The notes under the pieces were generated by a model. It saw only the letters and a program-made list of their open reading frames with translations. It did not search any database and was not told where the DNA came from. A program made the position numbers and the translations under genes. A DNA stretch of 20,245 nucleotides from JAKFFN01 sp964444305 (GTDB lineage Bacteria; Sumerlaeota; Sumerlaeia; Sumerlaeales; Sumerlaeaceae): assembly GCA_964444305.1 (NCBI GenBank), contig CAYUGQ010000038.1, positions 1 through 20,245 on the forward strand, written 5' to 3'. This document shows positions 6,832 to 15,220 of this stretch, in pieces (position 1 is the stretch's first letter; each line of letters begins with the position of its first letter).

Positions 6832-7866
6832 ATGATTATCGTAATGAAGCCAGAGGCAACGGCTGAAGAAATCGAGCATCTGGCAGACGTTATCCGAGAA
6901 GCCGGACTCCAGGCCCACATCAGCCGGGGCGAAGAACGCACAGTAATCGGCGCCATCGGCGACGAACAAAAAATTGGCCAGATACCCTTCACAGCCATCG
7001 CAGGCGTCGAAAACGCCATGCCCATCGTAAAGCCATACAAACTCGCCGGCCGCAGCTTTTCACCCAACGGCTCCCGCATCAAAATTCGCGATTTTGTCAT
7101 CGGTGGAGACGAAGTAGTGGTCGCAGGCGGCCCCTGCAGCGTTGAAAAGAACGACTCCCTCTTTGAGACAGCCCGCGCCATCAAAGCCTCCGGCGCACGC
7201 CTCCTCCGCGGCGGAGCATTCAAACCACGCACATCCCCCTACGACTTCGCCGGCCTCGGTGAAGAAGGCCTCCAGATGCTCGCCGACGCCCGCGAAGAAA
7301 CAGGCCTCGCCATCGTCACCGAAGTCATGGACACCCGCGACGTAGAACTCATCAACAAATACGCCGACGCATTCCAAATCGGCACCCGCAACGCCCAAAA
7401 CTTTAATCTCCTCCGCGAAGTCGGAAAATACGACAAACCCGTATTCCTCAAACGCGGCATGTCCATGACCGTCAAAGAATGGTTGATGTCCGCCGAATAC
7501 GTCATGGCCCAAGGCAACCAAAACGTCATCCTCGTAGAACGCGGCATCCGCACCTTTGAAACCTCCACCCGCAACACCCTCGATCTCTGCGCCGTCTGCG
7601 TAGCCATGCAGGAAACACACCTCCCCATCTTCGTAGACCCCAGCCACGCCGCAGGCGACTTCCGCTTCGTACAGCAGCTCTCCCTCGCCGGAGTAGCCGC
7701 AGGCGCCCACGGCCTCATGATCGAAGTTCACCCCCTCCCTGAAAAAGCCTGGAGCGACGGCGCACAAACCCTCAAATTCTCCAAGTTTGACCGCCTAATG
7801 GACGCAATCCGCCCCGTGGCAGAAGCCATCGGCAAACACGTCCACACAGAAACCGCGGCAGTCTAA
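6832..7866 (+). CDS. aroF: 3-deoxy-7-phosphoheptulonate (DAHP) synthase, type I-beta with N-terminal FL domain
   Basis: First enzyme of the shikimate pathway, condensing phosphoenolpyruvate and erythrose 4-phosphate. It has 344 residues. The N-terminal ferredoxin-like domain (about 1-70, starting MIIVMKPEATAEEIEHL) is the regulatory module that in relatives such as the Thermotoga enzyme gives feedback inhibition by Tyr/Phe. The TIM-barrel core carries the metal ligands Cys102 (GGPCS), His272 (DPSHAAGDFR), Glu298 (EVHP) and Asp309 (SDGAQTL), plus the substrate loop KPRTSPY (131-137) and IGTRNAQNF (183-191). It follows hisC by 58 bases on the same strand and is closed by a strong terminator. 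The first 100 codons are less C-biased than the remainder, continuing the low-skew patch that starts in the end of hisC. Confidence 0.97.
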   Translation: MIIVMKPEATAEEIEHLADVIREAGLQAHISRGEERTVIGAIGDEQKIGQIPFTAIAGVENAMPIVKPYKLAGRSFSPNGSRIKIRDFVIGGDEVVVAGGPCSVEKNDSLFETARAIKASGARLLRGGAFKPRTSPYDFAGLGEEGLQMLADAREETGLAIVTEVMDTRDVELINKYADAFQIGTRNAQNFNLLREVGKYDKPVFLKRGMSMTVKEWLMSAEYVMAQGNQNVILVERGIRTFETSTRNTLDLCAVCVAMQETHLPIFVDPSHAAGDFRFVQQLSLAGVAAGAHGLMIEVHPLPEKAWSDGAQTLKFSKFDRLMDAIRPVAEAIGKHVHTETAAV

Positions 7867-7891
7867 ACCAACACCCAAACAAAAAAACAAA

Positions 7892-7927
7892 ATCCGCCGG
7901 ACCATCAAATCCGGCGGATATTTTTTT
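7892..7927. terminator. Bidirectional terminator between aroF and PAP2 gene
   Basis: ATCCGCCGGA (7892-7901) pairs with TCCGGCGGAT (7910-7919) around an 8-base loop. On the plus strand it runs into ATTTTTTT. On the minus strand the complement of the A-rich flank (7878-7891) gives another T-rich tail. It serves both convergent genes. Confidence 0.93.
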
Positions 7928-7964
7928 GCCACAAGCCTTCCTCACCCCCTCCACCCAAGCCCCC

Positions 7965-8759
7965 TCACTCCCTGTAAAAAAACGACCGCCCCGCCAAACC
8001 CGGCACCTTCTCCAGCCACACAAACACCGGCCTGCACACCCGCTCCGCCACCCGCGAAATCCACAACGCCCCCGGCGTACAATACCCCCACGCAATCGCA
8101 AGCAGCGCCAGCAAAGTCCCCCCCACCACCACATCCGTAAACCAATGCGCCCCCGCCACCAGCCGCGGCAAACTCAAAGCCAAAGCCACCAGCAAAGGCA
8201 AAACCATCCGCCAACCCCGCGCAAACAACGTCAAAAAAATCCCCCACAAAAGCAAAACCGAAGCATGATCCCCCGGAAAAGACCGCGAAGACGCATCCTT
8301 CACCTTCGCATACTCCTTCCACCCCGGAAACTCAACCGTCAGCCGAATCGCATCCGGACTAACCCTCGTCGGGCTCCCCCGCTGCCAACCCATATGATCC
8401 ACCACCCCCGTAAACCCCACCCGCAAAACCAGCAAAATCAAAACCAGGCTCCCCACCGTAAAAAACGCCCGCCTCACCTCCACCCGCGAAAACACAAAAT
8501 TCGCCCTCAAGATAAACCCCGCCAAAATCGCCGCCATCACCAAATCAAAATACCGCGAAGAAGCCACCGCCCACATCCCCGCCCAGCCACGCCCCAGCCC
8601 CAGCGACTGATTCAGCCCCCTGAAAATCGCCTCATCAATCCCATCCCACACCGCCCGCGAAGGGCCCCAAAGCCAACTGCCAAACAGCAACAGCGCCACA
8701 ACATGAAGCAACACAAAACCCACCGGACGCCAACGAGGCACAACACGATTAATGGTCAT
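7965..8759 (-). CDS. PAP2-family membrane phosphatase (lipid phosphatase or phosphotransferase)
   Basis: Integral inner-membrane protein of about 264 residues with roughly six TM helices (near 13-31, 70-87, 98-116, 165-181, 184-198 and 208-222). PAP2 active-site motifs are FPGDHAS (161-167, catalytic His165) and SLPRLVAGAHWFTD (196-209, with Arg199, His205 and Asp209). The first motif is represented by the weaker WQRGSPT (125-131). Enzymes of this superfamily act on undecaprenyl diphosphate, phosphatidic acid, phosphatidylglycerol phosphate or lipid A phosphates; the exact substrate is not visible. I choose ATG at 8759, with a G-rich stretch about 9 bases upstream. A TTG at 8780 would add 7 residues. 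It lies on the opposite strand between aroF and tyrA, with G/T-ending codons as expected from the strand composition. Confidence 0.88.
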   Translation of the reverse strand: MTINRVVPRWRPVGFVLLHVVALLLFGSWLWGPSRAVWDGIDEAIFRGLNQSLGLGRGWAGMWAVASSRYFDLVMAAILAGFILRANFVFSRVEVRRAFFTVGSLVLILLVLRVGFTGVVDHMGWQRGSPTRVSPDAIRLTVEFPGWKEYAKVKDASSRSFPGDHASVLLLWGIFLTLFARGWRMVLPLLVALALSLPRLVAGAHWFTDVVVGGTLLALLAIAWGYCTPGALWISRVAERVCRPVFVWLEKVPGLAGRSFFYRE

Positions 8760-8893
8760 AAAAAAAATCGCCCCCAACAAAGATCGTAGAAACTAATAAA
8801 CCCGCACCGGCATTATTCTACCCGGCGCAAACCCCACAGAGCAGCATTTGTCAGTTGAAACCCACAATAAACCCATAGAGTAATCAACCCCAT

Positions 8894-9781
8894 ATGGAAC
8901 CCGCATTTCAAAAAATTACCATCGTCGGAGTCGGCCTCCTCGGCGGCTCCCTCGGCATGGCCGCCCTCCAGCGCGGCATCAGCAAAAACATAGTCGGCGT
9001 CGGCCGCACCCCCACCGCCCTTCAAGAAGCCCTCCGCCAGGGCGCCATAACCCACGGAACCACCGATCTCACCGAAGGCCTCGCCAACGCAGACCTCGTC
9101 GTACTCTGCACCCCCGTCAAACACATCGCAGAAATCCTCCCAGACGTCATCGCCGCCACACCAAAAGGCGCCATCATCACCGACGTCGGCAGCACAAAAG
9201 CCACAATAGTCACCCGCGCCGACCAACTAACCCGCACATCCGGACACCACTTCGTCGGAAGCCACCCCATGGCCGGCTCAGAAAAATCCGGCGTCAGCCA
9301 CGCCCGCGCAAACCTCTTCGATCGCTCCACCTGCTTCATCACCCGCAGCCCCCACACAAACTCAACCGCCCTCGCACGCGTCGCCCTCCTGTGGCGACAG
9401 CTCGGCGCAAACCTCGTCTTCACCCGCCCCGAACGCCACGACACCCTCACCGGCCTCGTATCCCACCTCCCCCACCTCGCCGCCGTCGCCCTCATCCGCA
9501 CCGTAGATCAATTCAACGAAGACCGCAACCTCATCCGCGGCATCATCGGCAACGGCTTCCGAGACACCACCCGCATCGCCGGCGGCAACCCCGACATGTG
9601 GCAAGACATCTGCACAGACAACCACGACAACATCAAAGAAGCCTGCGCCGGCCTCGAAAAAAGCCTCACAGAAATCATCGCCGCCTGTGAAAAAGAAACC
9701 ACCTGCGAATCACTCCACCAAATCCTCTCCCAGGCCCGCGAATTCAGAGAATTCCTCGCAACCGCCGATCCCCGAAAGTAA
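8894..9781 (+). CDS. tyrA: Prephenate (or arogenate) dehydrogenase
   Basis: Oxidative decarboxylation of prephenate to 4-hydroxyphenylpyruvate (or of arogenate to tyrosine), the committed step to tyrosine. It has 295 residues without fused chorismate mutase or ACT domain. The Rossmann motif is IVGVGLLGGSLG (10-21). VLCTPV (70-75) and DVGSTK (97-102) line the NAD(P) site. The catalytic region is HFVGSHPMAGSEKSG (119-133), in which His124 is the conserved proton acceptor. The all-helical C-terminal dimer domain is complete (with HDTLTGLVSHLPHLAA). The lack of an ACT domain suggests any tyrosine feedback acts directly at the active site. ATG at 8894 has only a weak purine stretch upstream. It is separated from aroF by the minus-strand PAP2 gene, so it needs its own promoter. 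Confidence 0.95.
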   Translation: MEPAFQKITIVGVGLLGGSLGMAALQRGISKNIVGVGRTPTALQEALRQGAITHGTTDLTEGLANADLVVLCTPVKHIAEILPDVIAATPKGAIITDVGSTKATIVTRADQLTRTSGHHFVGSHPMAGSEKSGVSHARANLFDRSTCFITRSPHTNSTALARVALLWRQLGANLVFTRPERHDTLTGLVSHLPHLAAVALIRTVDQFNEDRNLIRGIIGNGFRDTTRIAGGNPDMWQDICTDNHDNIKEACAGLEKSLTEIIAACEKETTCESLHQILSQAREFREFLATADPRK

Positions 9782-9841
9782 AACACACCACACCCACACC
9801 ATAAAGCATACCCGTCCCATTCCCCCTCTTTGCCCTTGCTT

Positions 9842-9869
9842 TTGCCATCCCCCCTGACTGCATTATCAA
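9842..9869 (+). promoter_or_regulatory. Possible promoter of the UDP-glucuronate decarboxylase gene
   Basis: TTGCCA (9842-9847) is followed after 16 bases by TATCAA (9864-9869), both fair matches to sigma70-type hexamers. They lie 30-60 bases before the start codon. Single candidate, unverified. Confidence 0.3.
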
Positions 9870-9883
9870 TCCTAACCAATTCC

Positions 9884-9890
9884 CGGAGGT
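9884..9890 (+). promoter_or_regulatory. Shine-Dalgarno deciding the TTG start at 9900
   Basis: CGGAGGT is spaced 9 bases from TTG at 9900. No ATG exists in a suitable place, and the family N-terminus (TLVTGGAGFVG) starts right after. Confidence 0.8.
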
Positions 9891-9899
9891 CTCACTCTC

Positions 9900-10837
<938 letters not shown>

Positions 10838-10844
<7 letters not shown>

Positions 10845-10862
10845 CCACGTCGGTCAGCTTTC
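10838..10862 (+). terminator. Terminator overlapping the uxs stop codon
   Basis: AAGCTGACC (10838-10846) pairs with GGTCAGCTT (10852-10860) around loop ACGTC. The stop TGA of uxs (10842-10844) is inside the left arm. The T run is short (TTT then pyrimidines), so termination strength is uncertain. It also lies between convergent genes and may act on the minus strand. Confidence 0.6.
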
Positions 10863-10874
10863 CCTCCCCCGCCC

Positions 10875-11783
10875 CTAAAGAGGATACTGCCCCGGCGCTT
10901 CCCGTGAAAGCTCCCGCAGGCGCAAATAAAAATCCAGCGCCTCCGTCCGCATCCTGTACTCCACATAAACCGCCATCAGCCCCGCCCACAACAGCGGCAT
11001 CGCCACCAGCGTAGCCGCAAAACCAATACTCTCCATCATTACCGACGTGCTCAATACATTAACCCGCCCCGGTAACGGCACCCCCAGCCCCAGCACCCCC
11101 ACACCCAGCCCCACAAACAACACCCCCACCGACGCCAGCATCGGCAACAACAAAATCGAAAACAAACGAACCAGCGGACGATCCTTCCTCAAGCGAAAAC
11201 CCGACGGCCAAGCCGCCGTCAAATGCCACGACCGCCTCAAAGCCGAAATCGGATTCGCATCCTCAATCAAACTCGCAATCGAACCCAGACAAAACCGAAC
11301 CCCACAAACCACCGCCACCCCAATCAGCACCAGCCCCGCCAGCAAATTCGGCACATAACCCGCACCCATAACCCCACTCCGCAAAGCCCGCAATCCCATC
11401 AATCCAAAAAACGCAACCAGCGTCACAAACAACAAGTTCGTCAAAAAAAATAACGGAAACTTCCGCAAAGCCGTCCGCAAAATCGCCTTGGCCGACACCG
11501 GCCTCAGCGGAAAAATCAATCCCTGGAACACCGCCAGCAAAGCACATCCCGCCGCAAAATCCCCAACCAGACTCAACCCCAGCGTCAACCCCACATGCCA
11601 TGCCTCATGCCTCACAGGCCGGTCCCAGCCCAACACCAATATAGCCAGCAGATGATCCAGCGCAACCACCACCGCCGCCCCCCACAGCACCGGCCAAAAC
11701 CGCACCGCCACACCATAGGCACGATCCAGCATCTCCGGCGTAGTCGTCGGCCTTAAATGACCAAATGGCGAATCCGGCCTCAT
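10875..11783 (-). CDS. Multi-pass membrane protein of unknown function
   Basis: This 302-residue integral membrane protein has about six hydrophobic helices, including VLWGAAVVVALDHLLAILVL, a FAAGCALLAVFQGLIFPL region, FFLTNLLFVTLVAFFGLMGL, LLAGLVLIGVAVVCGV, ILLLPMLASVGVLFVGLGVG and FAATLVAMPLLWAGLMAVY. The segment SLIEDANPISALRRSWHLT and the C-terminal VYVEYRMRTEALDFYLRL resemble the architecture of DUF975/GPDPase-type membrane domains, but the match is only suggestive. I chose ATG at 11783 because it overlaps the rmlD stop as ATGA, a typical translational coupling. A longer frame to 11837 exists but would overlap rmlD by 58 bases. The N-terminus (RPTTTPEMLDRAYGVAVRFW) looks cytoplasmic. Coupling to rmlD hints at an envelope-related role; this is inference. 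Confidence 0.75.
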   Translation of the reverse strand: MRPDSPFGHLRPTTTPEMLDRAYGVAVRFWPVLWGAAVVVALDHLLAILVLGWDRPVRHEAWHVGLTLGLSLVGDFAAGCALLAVFQGLIFPLRPVSAKAILRTALRKFPLFFLTNLLFVTLVAFFGLMGLRALRSGVMGAGYVPNLLAGLVLIGVAVVCGVRFCLGSIASLIEDANPISALRRSWHLTAAWPSGFRLRKDRPLVRLFSILLLPMLASVGVLFVGLGVGVLGLGVPLPGRVNVLSTSVMMESIGFAATLVAMPLLWAGLMAVYVEYRMRTEALDFYLRLRELSREAPGQYPL

Positions 11784-12685
11784 CCCTCCGCCAGCTCCCC
11801 CGTCTCCATCAGGTAACGCCGCAACCCATCCCGCCAATCCGGCAAAAGCTCAACACCCGCCCGCTCCAGGCTCGCCCCAGAAAGCCGACTATTCGCCGGC
11901 CTCATAGCCGGCGTAGGAAAATCCACCGTCCCGCACGGACTCAAAGACTTCGGCCGCCTCCCCGACAATTCAAAAATCGCCCGCGCAAACTCAAACCAAC
12001 TGCACTCCCCCCCATTAGTCACATGCAAAATACCGCCCACATCCGGCCTAACAGCCAGATCCACCAGACCCCGCGCAAGATCCACCGTATAAGTCGGCGC
12101 CCCCACCTGGTCATCAATCACCTTCAAATCCTTTCCCTGCCCCGCCAAAGCCAGCATCGTTTTCACAAAATTAGGACCATGAGCCCCATAAAGCCAAGAC
12201 GTCCGCGCAATACACCACCCTCCCCCCGCCATCTCCTCCTGGATCCCCACCTCCCCCGCAAGCTTCGACCGGCCATAAGCATTCAACGGATCAACCCCGT
12301 CAGTCACCTCATAAGCCCCCGCCTTCTTCCCATTAAAAACATAATCCGTACTCACATGCACCAGTCGCGCCCCGCCCCTCACACACGCCCGCGCCAGGTT
12401 CCGCACCCCCTCCCCATTAATCAAAGTCGCAATCCCCTCCTCCGATTCCGCCCGATTCACATCCGTATAAGCCCCGCAATTAATCACCGTCACCCGTCCA
12501 TGCTCCGCCACCGCAACAGACACCGCACGGTCACAAGCCTCAAACGAAGTAAGATCACACCCCGCACGGTCCAGCGCCCCACAGCCCAAATCCCTCCGCT
12601 CACACTCCGCCACCACATCCCGGCCCAGCATCCCCCCCGCACCCGTAATCAAAATAAAATTCGTCGAATCACCGCTCACAGCCAA
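11780..12685 (-). CDS. rmlD: dTDP-4-dehydrorhamnose reductase
   Basis: Last enzyme of dTDP-L-rhamnose synthesis (reduction of dTDP-4-keto-L-rhamnose with NAD(P)H), which supplies rhamnose for O-antigen or cell-surface glycans. It has 301 residues, the family length. The Rossmann motif is ITGAGGMLG (13-21). Further signatures are VINCGAYTDVNRAESE, HVSTDYVFNG with the conserved Thr, NAYGRSKLAGE (Tyr-X3-Lys pair), ARTSWLYG and VIDDQVGAPTY. The start is TTG at 12685 with GGAGA about 7 bases upstream; GTG at 12679 is an alternative. The genes rmlA, rmlB and rmlC are not in the window. It is coupled by ATGA overlap to the following membrane protein and lies opposite uxs, forming a nucleotide-sugar neighbourhood. 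Codons are G/T-ending as for other minus-strand genes. Confidence 0.93.
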   Translation of the reverse strand: MAVSGDSTNFILITGAGGMLGRDVVAECERRDLGCGALDRAGCDLTSFEACDRAVSVAVAEHGRVTVINCGAYTDVNRAESEEGIATLINGEGVRNLARACVRGGARLVHVSTDYVFNGKKAGAYEVTDGVDPLNAYGRSKLAGEVGIQEEMAGGGWCIARTSWLYGAHGPNFVKTMLALAGQGKDLKVIDDQVGAPTYTVDLARGLVDLAVRPDVGGILHVTNGGECSWFEFARAIFELSGRRPKSLSPCGTVDFPTPAMRPANSRLSGASLERAGVELLPDWRDGLRRYLMETGELAEG

Positions 12686-12793
12686 GCCGCCGTCTCCAAA
12701 TATTGAATCCGCAAAAGACTACGCACACAAAGGCCCCCCTATTTCTTAGCCAAAATCCTCCGCACTTCGCCCTGCCAAACCACCAGCCAAACC

Positions 12794-14083
12794 TTACGAC
12801 TGCAAAACTTTCCGCGAAAACCGCTCATGAATCGCCCGCTCCAGCGACTCCCGATCATCCGGATGAGCAATCGCCGCCAACGCCTGCGCCCGCTGGCGCA
12901 AATTCTTCCCAAACAAGTAAGCCGCCCCATTCTCCGTCACCACATAATGCACATGCCCCCGCGTAGTCACCACACCCGCCCCCGGCTTCAAAAAAGGCAC
13001 AATCCGCCCCAACCCCTTAGCCGTCCGGCTTGTCAACGCAATAATCGGCTTCCCCCCCGGACTCAAAGCCGCCCCCCGGATAAAATCCATCTGTCCACCG
13101 ATCCCGCTATACTGCCGCGTACCAATAGAATCCGCACACACCTGCCCCGTCAAATCCACTTCGATAGCACTGTTAATCGCCACCATCTTCGGATTCTGCT
13201 TTATCACCGCCGGGTCATTCACGAAATCAATGCTCAGAAAATTAAACGACGGATTATCATCAATAAAATCATAAAGCCGCCGCGTCCCAATCGCAAACCC
13301 CGACACCGTCATCCCCCGATGAATCTTCTTCATCCGGTTCGTAATCACACCCCTCTCAAACAGCGGCAGCAAACCATCCGAAAACATCTCCGTATGAACA
13401 CCCAGGTCCCGATGCTCCGTCAGACAGTTCAACACCGCATTCGGAATCGTCCCAATCCCCATCTGCAGACAACTCCCATCCTCAATCATCCCCGCAATCA
13501 ACCGCCCAATCTTTTCCTCCGCCTCACTCGCCCCCCCGCCATAACTCGTCTCATGCAGCGGAGCCTCATGATAAACCATATAATCCAGCTTAGACACATG
13601 GATAATCCCATCCCCATGCGTCCGCGGCACATTAGGATTTACCTGCGCAATCACCACCCTCGCCGTCTGCACCGCCGTCAAAGCAATATCCACCGACGCC
13701 CCCAGCGAACAATACCCATGCCGGTCCGGCGGCGACACCTGCACCAGCGCCACATCCAGCGGCAAAATCCCATTCCGAAACAACTGCGGAATATCACTCA
13801 AAAACGTCGGAACATAATCCGCATACCCAAGATCCACCGAAGGCCGAATCGCACTCGACACAAACAGGCTGTTCACATGAAACGAATCCGCCAGTTCCGG
13901 CTCCGCCACTGCCACACGCCCCTGCAGCGTAATGGAAACAATCTCCACACCCCGCAATCGCGCCCCCTGCGCCGCCAGCGCATCAAGCAAAACTGTAGGC
14001 GTCTGAGACGACCCCTGCACAAAAACCCGGTTCCCACTCTCAACCCGCGCCAATGCTTCCTCGGCTGTTACAAAACTAGTCAT
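12794..14083 (-). CDS. Acetyl-CoA hydrolase/transferase family protein (4-hydroxybutyrate CoA-transferase-like)
   Basis: Family I CoA-transferase of 429 residues, the size of 4-hydroxybutyrate and butyryl-CoA:acetate CoA-transferases. It moves CoA between acyl-CoA and a free acid through a glutamyl-CoA thioester. The likely catalytic Glu is Glu232 in HTEMFSDG. The glycine loop MGIGTIPNAV (208-217), VSPPDRHGYCSLGASVD (116-132), GGQMDFIRGA and the C-terminal VVTTRGHVHYVVTENG with AAYLFGKN are all hallmarks of this family. Candidate substrates are acetate, propionate, butyrate, succinate or 4-hydroxybutyrate; the sequence does not distinguish them. Start ATG at 14083 gives the standard N-terminus, with only a weak AGG upstream. 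Gaps of 80 bases (to the ABC ATPase) and 108 bases (to rmlD) contain no obvious terminator, so read-through from the ATPase gene is possible. Confidence 0.92.
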   Translation of the reverse strand: MTSFVTAEEALARVESGNRVFVQGSSQTPTVLLDALAAQGARLRGVEIVSITLQGRVAVAEPELADSFHVNSLFVSSAIRPSVDLGYADYVPTFLSDIPQLFRNGILPLDVALVQVSPPDRHGYCSLGASVDIALTAVQTARVVIAQVNPNVPRTHGDGIIHVSKLDYMVYHEAPLHETSYGGGASEAEEKIGRLIAGMIEDGSCLQMGIGTIPNAVLNCLTEHRDLGVHTEMFSDGLLPLFERGVITNRMKKIHRGMTVSGFAIGTRRLYDFIDDNPSFNFLSIDFVNDPAVIKQNPKMVAINSAIEVDLTGQVCADSIGTRQYSGIGGQMDFIRGAALSPGGKPIIALTSRTAKGLGRIVPFLKPGAGVVTTRGHVHYVVTENGAAYLFGKNLRQRAQALAAIAHPDDRESLERAIHERFSRKVLQS

Positions 14084-14163
14084 GCCTGATCCCGGAATCC
14101 AAAATAAGTATGGCCAAACCTAAGCCGCCCCCGCCCAATTATTCCATCCCCACATCCCCCACC

Positions 14164-15132
14164 CTACACATCCTGCTGCCGCCGCGTCAGCTCCAGAAAA
14201 AACTGCTTCAAAGTCTTCCTCTGCGGCACCACCGCCCTCGGCGCACACCCCAACTGCGCCAGCCCCGCCACCACATCACTCGAAACCCCCTGCCGCATAC
14301 GCACCATCAAATGATGATCATCTCCGCCCGCTCCCCCGTCAGACTCATCCTCCGCCAGCAACTCCACCCCCGGCCGACCCGCAAGCCACCCCACAGCCTT
14401 CCTCCGCTGCTCCCCATCATCAAAAACCAGCAGGTGATCCTCCTTATTAAAAAACAGCAGGCTTTTCACATAATCACACGTCACCAAAATCCCCTGGTTA
14501 ATCACCGCAATCCGGTTACAATGCTCCTCCACCTCATGCAACAGATGACTCGAAACAAACACCGTCATTTCCTCATCCCGCACCAGCGACCGCAAAATCG
14601 ACCACACCTGCGCGCTCCCCTCCGGATCCAGCCCATTCGTCGGCTCATCCAGAAGCAACAGCCGCGGCTCATGCAAAAGCGCCTGCGCAATTCCCAGCCG
14701 CTGCTTCATTCCATGGCTATACTCCCGCACCAGGCTGTTCCCCCTGTCCAGCAGCCCCACCCGGTCCAGCACAAAATCAATCCGCTCCCGGCTCACCCCG
14801 CCCGAAATCATCGCCAACACCTCCAGGTTCTTGCGCCCCGACATATACTCATAAAACGCCGGCGTCTCCACCAGCGCCCCCAGGCTTTCCCGCACCCCCG
14901 GTCCCTCCCGGTACGACCGCCCAAACAGCTCAATCTCCCCCGCCGTCGGACGCACCAGCCCCGTAATCATATACATCGACGTGCTTTTCCCCGCCCCGTT
15001 CGGACCCAGGAAGCCAAAAATATCCCCCCGGTTCACATCAAAACTAATATCATTAACAGCGTAATGCCGACCAAATCTCTTACTGAGATTTCGCAGCGAC
15101 AAAATAGCTTCTGATAAACTCGGTGACGTCAT
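14164..15132 (-). CDS. ABC transporter ATP-binding protein (BcrA/NatA type)
   Basis: Cytoplasmic ATPase subunit, 322 residues. Walker A is FLGPNGAGKST (41-51). The Q-loop region is GALVETPAFYEYMSGRKNLE. The signature is YSHGMKQRLGIAQALL, the SHGMKQR variant typical of BcrA/NatA-like exporters. Walker B is LLLLDEPTNGLDP, and the switch His is in SSHLLHEVEEHC. After the nucleotide-binding domain (to about 225) is a C-terminal regulatory domain of about 95 residues (HLLVFDDGEQRRKAVGWLAG and onward), common in this class. The membrane partner is usually the next gene, but here a CoA-transferase follows, so the permease must be encoded elsewhere. ATG at 15132 is used; TTG at 15150 would add six residues. 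The substrate is unknown; relatives export antibiotics, Na+ or lipids, or assist gliding and secretion. Confidence 0.92.
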   Translation of the reverse strand: MTSPSLSEAILSLRNLSKRFGRHYAVNDISFDVNRGDIFGFLGPNGAGKSTSMYMITGLVRPTAGEIELFGRSYREGPGVRESLGALVETPAFYEYMSGRKNLEVLAMISGGVSRERIDFVLDRVGLLDRGNSLVREYSHGMKQRLGIAQALLHEPRLLLLDEPTNGLDPEGSAQVWSILRSLVRDEEMTVFVSSHLLHEVEEHCNRIAVINQGILVTCDYVKSLLFFNKEDHLLVFDDGEQRRKAVGWLAGRPGVELLAEDESDGGAGGDDHHLMVRMRQGVSSDVVAGLAQLGCAPRAVVPQRKTLKQFFLELTRRQQDV

Positions 15133-15220
15133 TACCTTAACGTGTGGCAACGATGGATTCCCGTATCAAGAGACAAATGAAACATCTGCCCGATGCCCCA
15201 TCGCTCCAGAAACTTCACAA

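Noticed and set aside
11765..12706. 313-residue open frame on + antisense to rmlD
   Set aside because: Arg/Pro/His-rich shadow; rmlD on the minus strand is complete.
12827..14089. 420-residue open frame on + antisense to the CoA-transferase
   Set aside because: Its translation is almost only Arg/His/Pro/Asn/Gln/Ile, as expected from reading an A/C-rich strand with few stops. The opposite strand encodes a complete CoA-transferase with family motifs.
14110..15114. 334-residue open frame on + antisense to the ABC ATPase
   Set aside because: Low-complexity composition; the minus strand carries intact Walker A, signature and Walker B motifs.
15191..15203. CGATG-CCC-CATCG hairpin after the GH18 gene as terminator
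   Set aside because: The stem is only 5 bp and no T run follows on the minus strand.
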